Source of the DNA: Paenibacillus sp. MBLB1832
GTDB taxonomy: Bacteria > Bacillota > Bacilli > Paenibacillales > NBRC-103111
NCBI RefSeq assembly: GCF_032271945.1
Contig: NZ_CP130319.1
Coordinates: 5,041,001-5,105,000, forward strand
Reading direction: 5' to 3'
Length of the DNA stretch: 64,000 bases
Shown: positions 1 to 7,222 of the stretch, in pieces
Layout: every line of letters begins with the position of its first letter
How positions within the stretch are numbered: position 1 is the stretch's first letter
Translations under genes and position numbers: made by a program
The notes under the pieces: generated by a model
The model's input: the letters and a program-made list of their open reading frames with translations, nothing else
What the model was told of the DNA's origin: nothing
The model's database searches: none

Positions 1-660
1 TAAAGATTCAACTAAATCGCTAACATTCGCTGGGGAATCAATATTTTCTTCACGATGAGTGCTAACGACAAAATATCCACTTTTATCGAGCTTCAATCTT
101 GTCAATACATCACTAGCATTGATCTTCTCCGCTTGCCGCTCCAACACTTCTTTCATGCTTGATCCTGTTTTAATGATAGTTTCTGGTCGGATCCCTTCAT
201 CAAGTAAATATCGGCGGGCATGCTCTGTTAAAGTCATATTTATGTCGCTTAATTGATCAACAATTTTACGGTTAATTTCCTCTGGTACCCTTTGATCAAA
301 GCAGCGATTACCAGCTTCCATATGAAAGATAGGTATTTTGTTTCTTTTAGCAGAAATTACGGATAAACAGGAGTTCGTATCTCCGTAAAGTAGAACAGCA
401 TCTGGTTTTAAATCCTTAAATAATTCGTCGGTTTTAATGATTACATTACCGATCGTCTCAGCTGCTGTACTCCCGACTGCTTCGAGAAAAATATCTGGTT
501 TACGAATTCCCATACCTGTAAAAAATATCTCATTAAGTTCATAATCATAATTTTGCCCAGTGTGAACCAATGTGTGTTCAGTATATTTATCTAACTCTTC
601 AATAACACAACTTAATTTAATAATTTCCGGACGAGTTCCGACAATAGTCATAACTTTCAT
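1..660 (-). CDS. UDP-N-acetylglucosamine 2-epimerase family protein (partial)
   Basis: The N-terminal 220 codons of a WecB/CapG-type epimerase are visible; the rest lies beyond the left edge. Translated from the minus strand, it starts MKVMTIVGTRPEIIK and contains HTGQNYD, LYGDTNS, HMEAGNR, RVPEEINRK and STHREENID, all typical of non-hydrolysing UDP-GlcNAc 2-epimerases. The family inverts C2 of UDP-GlcNAc (giving UDP-ManNAc) or of UDP-6-deoxy-sugar intermediates in the cytoplasm. The start codon directly abuts the stop of the CapE-type gene, so the two are co-transcribed. After CapE, a CapG-like UDP-FucNAc pathway role is plausible, but CapF is not between them. Substrate is inferred. Confidence 0.9.
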   Translation of the reverse strand, partial: MKVMTIVGTRPEIIKLSCVIEELDKYTEHTLVHTGQNYDYELNEIFFTGMGIRKPDIFLEAVGSTAAETIGNVIIKTDELFKDLKPDAVLLYGDTNSCLSVISAKRNKIPIFHMEAGNRCFDQRVPEEINRKIVDQLSDINMTLTEHARRYLLDEGIRPETIIKTGSSMKEVLERQAEKINASDVLTRLKLDKSGYFVVSTHREENIDSPANVSDLVESL

Positions 661-1692
661 TTAATAGCCCTCACCATATGCATTATTTTTCAGCTCACTC
701 TGTATATAATCAAGTTTTTTTAACATTTCGACCATTTGGTCTCTATCAAGCATTTCAGTATTGTGAGAATTGTAGTCTTCCCCCTCTGTAATTATTTTTT
801 CTCCATCCACAAAAAATTTACCGTAGTTCAGGTCACGATCATCCATAGAAACCATGAAGTATCTACCTAAATCATATGATTTTACTTTTTCTTCACGAGT
901 TAACAAAGTCTCATATAACTTCTCACCATGACGAGTTCCAATACAAGTAATGTCAGCATTGATATCAAATACTTCACGCATAGCTTCAGCCAATACCTCA
1001 ATCGTTGCAGCTGGAGCTTTTTGAATAAATAGCTCCCCACCCTTCGCATTTTCAAATGCGAATAAAACTAGATCAATAGCATCATCTAAAGACATCATAA
1101 ATCTTGTCATGTTAGGGTCCGTTATCGTCAAAGATTGGCCCGTCTTAAGTTGTTTTATAAACAATGGAATAACGGAGCCACGAGAAGCCATTACATTACC
1201 ATAACGCGTAACAGAAATAATCGTATCATGATTTGCTCCCATTCTTGCCTTAGAAACGGCAAGCTTTTCCATCATAGCTTTAGACATTCCCATAGCGTTA
1301 ATTGGATATACCGCTTTGTCGGTGGATAAGCAAATTACTTTTTTTACTTGGTTGGCTATTGCAGCATTTAAAACATTTTCAGTCCCCAACACGTTAGTAC
1401 GGACCGCCTCTAACGGAAAAAACTCGCAGGAAGGAACTTGCTTTAAGGCAGCAGCATGAAACACGTAGTCAACGCCTCCCATAGCTGCTGCAATACTTGA
1501 ATATTCACGAACATCACCAACATAAAATTTTATCTTTGGATTTTTGTATTCATTTCGAAGATCATCCTGTTTCTTCTCATCACGAGAAAATATACGAATT
1601 TCCTTAATCTCACTGTTTAAAAACCGTCGAAGGACCGCATTGCCAAAAGAGCCTGTACCACCAGTAATAAGTAATGTTTTATCTTTGAACAT
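661..1692 (-). CDS. capE: CapE-type UDP-GlcNAc 4,6-dehydratase (polysaccharide biosynthesis protein)
   Basis: Extended SDR enzyme of about 343 aa that makes a 4-keto-6-deoxy sugar nucleotide from UDP-GlcNAc, the first step to FucNAc-type sugars in capsule synthesis. Seen: nucleotide-binding TGGTGSFG near the N-terminus, HAAALKQVP, then STDKAVYPINAMGMSK, where Met stands at the usual catalytic Tyr of YxxxK, as in Staphylococcus CapE. The frame opens 11 codons earlier, but AGGAG seven bases before the ATG at 1692 favours MFKDKTLL as the start, which also gives the usual family length. It follows the GT2 gene after a 100-bp gap and abuts the epimerase gene. Cytoplasmic. Confidence 0.9.
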   Translation of the reverse strand: MFKDKTLLITGGTGSFGNAVLRRFLNSEIKEIRIFSRDEKKQDDLRNEYKNPKIKFYVGDVREYSSIAAAMGGVDYVFHAAALKQVPSCEFFPLEAVRTNVLGTENVLNAAIANQVKKVICLSTDKAVYPINAMGMSKAMMEKLAVSKARMGANHDTIISVTRYGNVMASRGSVIPLFIKQLKTGQSLTITDPNMTRFMMSLDDAIDLVLFAFENAKGGELFIQKAPAATIEVLAEAMREVFDINADITCIGTRHGEKLYETLLTREEKVKSYDLGRYFMVSMDDRDLNYGKFFVDGEKIITEGEDYNSHNTEMLDRDQMVEMLKKLDYIQSELKNNAYGEGY

Positions 1693-1792
1693 TTTCTCAC
1701 TCCTAAATTCTAAGATCATTTCCAACTATCTTCACCTTAAATCTATTACTCACATTATGTCCAACTTTTTTAGTGTTGGAATTGACTTAAGT

Positions 1793-2803
1793 TCAGTTAA
1801 ATTTCTTTAATATTTTTTTGGTAGTCTTTGAAAATCCATTGTTTCTTACGTAATGTGTAATTCTTAAAACTTTATATACTATTCCACCAGTTGACATTGA
1901 AATTGGAACTTTGGATCGAATTATTTCTTCTGGTATTGAACCGTTATTTCTATTCATTTCTCTTTCTGCAAGATTTCTTGAATGTTCTTCGGCTTCCCAA
2001 TAAGAAGAATGTCTTTTAAGAAATTCTGCTGTTCTTATATAAAAATGATATGGTGTGCCATCTATCTCACACATTTCTTCATAGCTTACTGAATCTAACA
2101 TAGAAATCCATAGTTTCTCGCATTCATTTGTATGTTCCCTATTAGTTCTACCAGTTTGATTCGAATGAATACGTGATTTAAGATAAATACCAGGACAAAA
2201 CTTAACTATGGCCCCTCGAAACAGTCTAAACCATAATTCATAATCTTGAGTCGTCCTTAAACCTACATCAAACAAACCAACACGATCAAACTGGCTCTTA
2301 GGAATGAGCATGGTACATCCATTGGCAAGACCTCTAAATACGGGGAAAAGTGAGACCGATAGCTGAGAGTTTTCATAAAGTTTAGAGTAATCTATAACAT
2401 CAATTGTTTTGGATTTATCGTTAATTAATTCATATCCACCATAAACTATGGTGTTCATATTCTCGTTACCTTCGAGGCCTTGTAAAAATTCCATTTGCTT
2501 TGCCACCTTTTCAGGCTTGTAAACGTCGTCATGACTTAGCCAAGAGAAGTAATCGCCAGTCATTTCAGTTATACCAAGATTTAAAGCTGTTGACACTCCA
2601 CCATTAGGCTTTGAGAAATAACGAATCTTGTCTCCATAAGAACTTGCAATTGAATCGGTTGCACCATTATCGTTAGAGCCATCGTTTACAACAATGACCT
2701 CAATGTTTGAATATGTTTGTGTCAACGCGCTATCAATAGCCTCTTTCATAAAATTTGAACCATTGTAAACGGGAATAACGATCGATACTTTTGGGAAAAT
2801 CAT
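1793..2803 (-). CDS. Family 2 glycosyltransferase
   Basis: 336-aa GT2 enzyme expected to add one sugar to a surface polysaccharide repeat unit at the inner membrane face. The N-terminal GT-A fold shows VSIVIPVYNGS, the nucleotide-binding VVNDGSNDN, and WLSHDD as the DxD-like metal site (near residue 95). The acceptor domain has TTQDYELWFRL, a common ED/QDYDLW-type motif of capsule transferases. No membrane segment is obvious. The ATG overlaps the TGA of the upstream GT2 gene (ATGA), so translation is probably coupled. Donor and acceptor sugars cannot be told from sequence. Confidence 0.88.
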   Translation of the reverse strand: MIFPKVSIVIPVYNGSNFMKEAIDSALTQTYSNIEVIVVNDGSNDNGATDSIASSYGDKIRYFSKPNGGVSTALNLGITEMTGDYFSWLSHDDVYKPEKVAKQMEFLQGLEGNENMNTIVYGGYELINDKSKTIDVIDYSKLYENSQLSVSLFPVFRGLANGCTMLIPKSQFDRVGLFDVGLRTTQDYELWFRLFRGAIVKFCPGIYLKSRIHSNQTGRTNREHTNECEKLWISMLDSVSYEEMCEIDGTPYHFYIRTAEFLKRHSSYWEAEEHSRNLAEREMNRNNGSIPEEIIRSKVPISMSTGGIVYKVLRITHYVRNNGFSKTTKKILKKFN

Positions 2804-3615
2804 TTATCCACCATCTTCTTATGCTTATAGAATATTTCTTTCAGCAGATTAAGTAACGAATTCGGGATCACCCCGACAATAAGCGGCTTAATGACATAAA
2901 AAAAACCTCCTGGTAATAAGCCCAGCGCTCTAAATCCCTTACATCTCACTATAGCTTCATTAAATTTATGATAATATTTCCTTCGTTTGTATAAAGACTG
3001 ATCCTCTTGGATATAGTACAAGCTTTCTTCAATGTTCGCTCCCTTACAACCACTAGCATATAGACGCATGAATAAATCGTAATCTTCAGTTCGAATTGTT
3101 TCCTTTGCTATTCGATATCCACCAACTTCCATTAGTGCTTTCTTACGAAACATGACTGAAGCATGAATAAATGGTAAAACAAATAGAAAATCTTTATTTG
3201 TAGGGAATTTAGCATACTTTCGACGGCCCCATATACCTTTTTCATTATATAAATAAGCACTACTTCCAACAAAATCAAATTTATTATTACTCTCCAAAAA
3301 ATTCGTTTGGATCTTAAGTCTGTTTAAATCAGAAAAATCGTCTGCGTCCATAACCGCGATATACTTTCCTTGGCATAGTGAAATACATCGGTTTCGAGCA
3401 GCAGCTGCCTTCATGTTTATATCATTCTTAATAAGCTTAATCCTAGTGTCACTATTGCTAATATTTAATAGAATTTCGTAAGTATTATCAGTAGAACCAT
3501 CATCACAAATAATCAATTCAAAATCAGAAAATGTTTGTAATAAAATAGACTGAATAGAACGTTTAAGCACGCTTTCATTCGTATTAAACACGCACATAAT
3601 TACAGAAACCATCAT
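2800..3615 (-). CDS. Family 2 glycosyltransferase
   Basis: 271-aa GT2 enzyme and first gene of the visible polysaccharide run. It has VSVIMCVFNTNES, the nucleotide-binding ICDDGSTDNT and the DxD-type VMDADDFSD near residue 95, followed by RTEDYDLFMRL in the acceptor half. A hydrophobic stretch near the C-terminus (VIKPLIVGVIPNSLLN) may bind the membrane. Two consecutive ATGs start the frame; only a weak GGGG lies upstream. The stop overlaps the next gene's ATG. It is divergent from the O-antigen-ligase-like gene across a 167-bp A+T-rich gap. Substrate unknown. Confidence 0.88.
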   Translation of the reverse strand: MMVSVIMCVFNTNESVLKRSIQSILLQTFSDFELIICDDGSTDNTYEILLNISNSDTRIKLIKNDINMKAAAARNRCISLCQGKYIAVMDADDFSDLNRLKIQTNFLESNNKFDFVGSSAYLYNEKGIWGRRKYAKFPTNKDFLFVLPFIHASVMFRKKALMEVGGYRIAKETIRTEDYDLFMRLYASGCKGANIEESLYYIQEDQSLYKRRKYYHKFNEAIVRCKGFRALGLLPGGFFYVIKPLIVGVIPNSLLNLLKEIFYKHKKMVDK

Positions 3616-3668
3616 CTGTCTACAATCCCCTATACCAGTAAATACAACCTGGTAGTTCCATTTATTCG

Positions 3669-3677
3669 ATTATAGCA
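3669..3677 (-). promoter_or_regulatory. Candidate extended -10 promoter for the glycosyltransferase run
   Basis: On the minus strand this reads TGCTATAAT, an exact extended -10 element (TGn-TATAAT), about 55 bp before the first GT2 start. No good -35 is seen 16-18 bp upstream, which is usual for extended -10 promoters. Start site not verified. Confidence 0.45.
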
Positions 3678-3737
3678 AAAATATAAACATTAATACTACT
3701 TAGTTCGATTATTTATTGGGAAACTTTCTTCCAATTA

Positions 3738-3746
3738 TGCTAAAAT
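3738..3746 (+). promoter_or_regulatory. Candidate extended -10 promoter for the O-antigen-ligase-like gene
   Basis: TGCTAAAAT lies 36 bp before the ATG at 3783. A TTGGGA at 3716-3721 could act as a weak -35, but the spacing is 19 bp. Plausible only by position and match. Confidence 0.35.
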
Positions 3747-3782
3747 AAAGTCGAACTTTAGCGAAAAAGGAGACTAATTGGA

Positions 3783-6311
3783 ATGAATGCAAGCAAAAAT
3801 GCCTATGCGGCGGCGCGTGCAAAATCGAATGGATCAATAACATCAGAGGAAAAATCTGTAATTTTTTGGATATTGACGGTATTTACAGGCTTGTTTATGT
3901 TTTGGGCACCGTTTCAGCGCGGTTTATTTAATGGAGGTACGTATGATTTTGAGAGAAGCATTTACTCTGCAATGGTATGGACTTCTATCATCCTTTTATT
4001 TGTTGCCATCCTAGCATTTTTAGTGTTTAAGCTACAAGAAACGAAAGATCTGCTTACAATTTGTGTCTTTATTATGCCAATTACTTATGTCATTTCTTTA
4101 TCAAACTCAGCTTCTAATTATTTGGCAACGAATATGATATACATCCAGATGCTTTATGCAACTTTTTTCATATTAGGTGTAATTCTGATGAAAAATAAAA
4201 CAGGTGCAGTGATTATTACTCGATTATTCATGACCTCAGGTTATTTCATCGTCATATTTGGCCTATTATATTGGTTAGGTAATGGATCCTTCGCTGGTAA
4301 GCTTGTCAAATGGTTCGCTCTAATGGATGGAACCAATTCAAATCTATATCGTGATGCCGTATTGACCGATTCAAATGGTTCTCGTTTGACTTCTGTATTT
4401 CAATACGCGAATTCATATGCAGCATTTTTAATTGCACTACTCTTAAGCTCTCTGTTTTTCATCATCAAATCACGTAAATGGTATATCATTCTACCAAATG
4501 CATTTTTGCTCATTCCAACAATTGTTTCCTTTTGGTTGACATTATCCCGCGGTGCGATCGTAGTCATCCCAGTCGTTTTCCTTATTATTCTATTCTTCTT
4601 CAAAATGAGTCGTCAAATTTTAGCGCTCATTCAACTAGGACTGGCATTCGGCTTTTCCCTTATTATTTTGCAAAAAGTTACGGATATTGGGCTCGGCTTA
4701 CAGAAACAACCAAACGCAGCTGAATCTTGGCATGGTTGGTGGATCTTGCTATTGGCATCTGTAGTTTTTGCTGGACTATCCTTAGCTATTCAACGCTACG
4801 CTGCACCTTGGTTAGAACGTTTAACAACACGATTCGACTCCAAAAAATATGCCACTTTCATTCTGCCGATTGCTGCAATTGTCATTGGTGTTGTTGGTGC
4901 CATCTTAATCTTCAGCGACACTGGCTTGAAAAACATTCTTCCCGACAACGTTAAAACACGTATTGAGAATATCAACTTCCAACAACACAGCGTTTTGGAG
5001 CGTGGAACGTTTTATAAAGATGCTGTGAAGCTTTGGAAAGACTATCCGATCATCGGCGCTGGTGGTGGCGCATGGGCTTCCCTTTATGAGAAGTATCAAA
5101 ATAACCCATATACGAGCCGTCAGGCTCATAACTTCGCTCTTCAATATCTGGTTGAAGCTGGCGCGCTTGGATTCATTGCATTTATCGGTTTCGTCATTGC
5201 GGTAACGATATTTTACATTAGAAGCTACATCAAGAGTTCTCAAGAAAAGCGCGATCTGCACTTCTTATTTTTCATTATCATGATTTCACTCTTGGTTCAC
5301 AGTATGATTGACTTTGATTTAAGTTATGTTTACTTGGGAGCCATTCTGTTCCTATCCTTAGGTGGCATGTTAAGCAACAGCGCTTCAAGCGAACTCCGAT
5401 TGAAACCAAAATCTGCTGTGATCCACAAGCTTTTCCCAGCAGCGATTGGCCTAATTTCACTTGTCATGTTTTTCATTTCAGCGCAGTTACTCTCAGCAAA
5501 CAGCTCTTATAAACAGTCGCTTGAAGTGATTAAAACAAGCAAAGATTATAATCAAATCGTAACACCTTTAGATAAAGCGATTTCTCTGCATCCTGCTCAT
5601 CCCGATTATTTGTTAACGGGTCAGGTTAGCCGAATTGGCCTGCTGCTTCAGGTTTACAATCAGATGCAGAAAGAAAATCCGAATGACACAAAGAAAAGTG
5701 AGCCGTTCTTCACACAAGCGCAAGATCTTATGAATCAGTTATTGAAAAAAGAACCGCATAATCGCATCGTGGCGATGCAGCAGTTGAACATGTACCTTTT
5801 AAAAGGACAACATCAACAAGCGCTAGACTGGGCTAACGCTCAGATTCCGAACTACCCTTGGTACACGGATATGTATGAGAAGAGCATTTCGCTCAGTGTT
5901 GATCTGGCGAATCAAGCTCTGTCCAAAAACGATTCAGCTACTTTCAACACACTGCTCGACAAGGCTCTCGCAACGTATAATACAGTGCTTTCGCGTATTG
6001 ATTCTCTGAAAAGTCTACCCAAAGAACAGGCACAAGGTCGTGAATTTGCCGTATCTCCAACCATGGCATTGAATGTGGGCCAAATCAATTACATGCGCGG
6101 CAACTTTGCAGCTGCCTCCGCACTAATTCAACCTCAGATTACGGATAAGTTGGATGATCAAACGAATCGTGTGTTGATCCGGTGGTACTTGGCCAGCTTG
6201 CAGAAGCAAGGCTCCAAGGATCAGGCACTCCTGGATAAATTGATTGCTAAAGATCCAGCGGAAAAACAAAATCTAGACACGTTGCTCGCTGCGACGTTCC
6301 CAACGAAATAA
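3783..6311 (+). CDS. O-antigen ligase / Wzy-like membrane protein with C-terminal TPRs
   Basis: 842-aa polytopic protein of the Wzy_C (O-antigen ligase/polymerase) superfamily. About 12 hydrophobic segments fill residues 25-590. The family signature is present: LTLSRGAIVVIPV near residue 258, WKDYPIIGAGGGAW near 417, and the periplasmic-loop RQAHNFALQYLVEAGALG near 445. Residues 590-842 are hydrophilic, helical and TPR-like (DKAISLHPAHPDYL, QLLKKEPHNRIVAMQ). GGAG lies nine bases before the ATG. Gram-positives lack LPS, so the likely job is polymerising or attaching a surface glycan or teichoic-type polymer, perhaps S-layer glycan; next to the glycosyltransferases this is reasonable but inferred. 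Confidence 0.82.
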   Translation: MNASKNAYAAARAKSNGSITSEEKSVIFWILTVFTGLFMFWAPFQRGLFNGGTYDFERSIYSAMVWTSIILLFVAILAFLVFKLQETKDLLTICVFIMPITYVISLSNSASNYLATNMIYIQMLYATFFILGVILMKNKTGAVIITRLFMTSGYFIVIFGLLYWLGNGSFAGKLVKWFALMDGTNSNLYRDAVLTDSNGSRLTSVFQYANSYAAFLIALLLSSLFFIIKSRKWYIILPNAFLLIPTIVSFWLTLSRGAIVVIPVVFLIILFFFKMSRQILALIQLGLAFGFSLIILQKVTDIGLGLQKQPNAAESWHGWWILLLASVVFAGLSLAIQRYAAPWLERLTTRFDSKKYATFILPIAAIVIGVVGAILIFSDTGLKNILPDNVKTRIENINFQQHSVLERGTFYKDAVKLWKDYPIIGAGGGAWASLYEKYQNNPYTSRQAHNFALQYLVEAGALGFIAFIGFVIAVTIFYIRSYIKSSQEKRDLHFLFFIIMISLLVHSMIDFDLSYVYLGAILFLSLGGMLSNSASSELRLKPKSAVIHKLFPAAIGLISLVMFFISAQLLSANSSYKQSLEVIKTSKDYNQIVTPLDKAISLHPAHPDYLLTGQVSRIGLLLQVYNQMQKENPNDTKKSEPFFTQAQDLMNQLLKKEPHNRIVAMQQLNMYLLKGQHQQALDWANAQIPNYPWYTDMYEKSISLSVDLANQALSKNDSATFNTLLDKALATYNTVLSRIDSLKSLPKEQAQGREFAVSPTMALNVGQINYMRGNFAAASALIQPQITDKLDDQTNRVLIRWYLASLQKQGSKDQALLDKLIAKDPAEKQNLDTLLAATFPTK

Positions 6312-6314
6312 GCA

Positions 6315-6356
6315 AAAAAGGTGCCACCGCCGAACAGCGATGTGGCACCTTTTGTT
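6315..6356. terminator. Bidirectional rho-independent terminator
   Basis: An 11-bp stem, AAAGGTGCCAC (6317-6327) with GTGGCACCTTT (6342-6352), has A and T runs on both sides. It serves the ligase-like gene on the plus strand and the convergent peptidase gene on the minus strand. Confidence 0.85.
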
Positions 6357-7113
6357 ATTTACCCGTCCACATATCCATTAAACAGTCGGGATCCTGGAAC
6401 ATTTTATAAGGCATATAGCAGTAACCATGATCTCCCCAAGCTGCCCCCCAACTGTTGCGAACAATCACATGACCCGACGTGCCTCGATCCACATACCCCA
6501 CAGCCAACATAGCATGACCGCCAAGCACTCGTTCTTTGGATTTCTTAGGCGCAGGGATTTTACCAGTGTCTGCTGCATCAGCAGATTGAAAGCTTTCATA
6601 AAGCTGCATCCCAATGACGACAGGTAAACCCTCAGCGAGTGCTGCCTTAAGAGCATGCAAGTCGGAGATACGATGGTAGTCATTAATTCGGTAGTTGGCC
6701 GCGTGCAGCTCAGCTTCCCGAACAGGCCTGTCTCGAAATTCGGATAGGATATATGGATAATCCTCTTCGGGGCAGACACCAATCTTCTGCAGTACTTTCA
6801 TGCCATCTCGGATATAGGCACCGGAGTCCTCATTGATATGTCCTTCCAATTGACGTTCATGCCAATACAAGAATAATCGCGAGAGCTCTGTCCAGTTCTC
6901 CTGACTGCTCAGGAGCAAATACTCTCTCAGTCCACTTGCTATCGCGTTTGCTGTACAGCTCCCCAGAGAACCTTGATCCACTACGGGAGACATCTCTGAT
7001 CGCAAATCAACTTTCTTCGGTAATTCCTCTGGTGAATTAAAAGCCGTACTCATGAAATGATAATCGCGGAGATCACGCTTTTCTTTTTTTAACGGAAAGC
7101 ATCGATTCGACAT
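6355..7113 (-). CDS. C1 (papain-like) cysteine peptidase family protein
   Basis: 252-aa protein with a complete papain triad: QGSLGSCTANA carries the oxyanion Gln and catalytic Cys (near residue 69), GGHAMLAVGY the His (near 208), and VRNSWGAAWGDHGY the Asn (near 228). There is no signal peptide and essentially no pro-region, so it is probably cytoplasmic. AGAGGCGGTTGA gives a good SD before the ATG. It stands alone, convergent with the ligase-like gene and separated from the SNF2 gene by 110 bp. C1 enzymes are scattered in bacteria, and this one resembles the short C1A-type proteins without a propeptide. Substrate unknown. Confidence 0.85.
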   Translation of the reverse strand: MSNRCFPLKKEKRDLRDYHFMSTAFNSPEELPKKVDLRSEMSPVVDQGSLGSCTANAIASGLREYLLLSSQENWTELSRLFLYWHERQLEGHINEDSGAYIRDGMKVLQKIGVCPEEDYPYILSEFRDRPVREAELHAANYRINDYHRISDLHALKAALAEGLPVVIGMQLYESFQSADAADTGKIPAPKKSKERVLGGHAMLAVGYVDRGTSGHVIVRNSWGAAWGDHGYCYMPYKMFQDPDCLMDMWTGK

Positions 7114-7222
7114 TCAACCGCCTCTTTCTACTTATTTATACATAATTATACATTTTTCCATAAATTACGTATATAGTGAAATTTCTTGAGATGGCTGTCA
7201 TTTTCATGGTTCTTACATCAGC

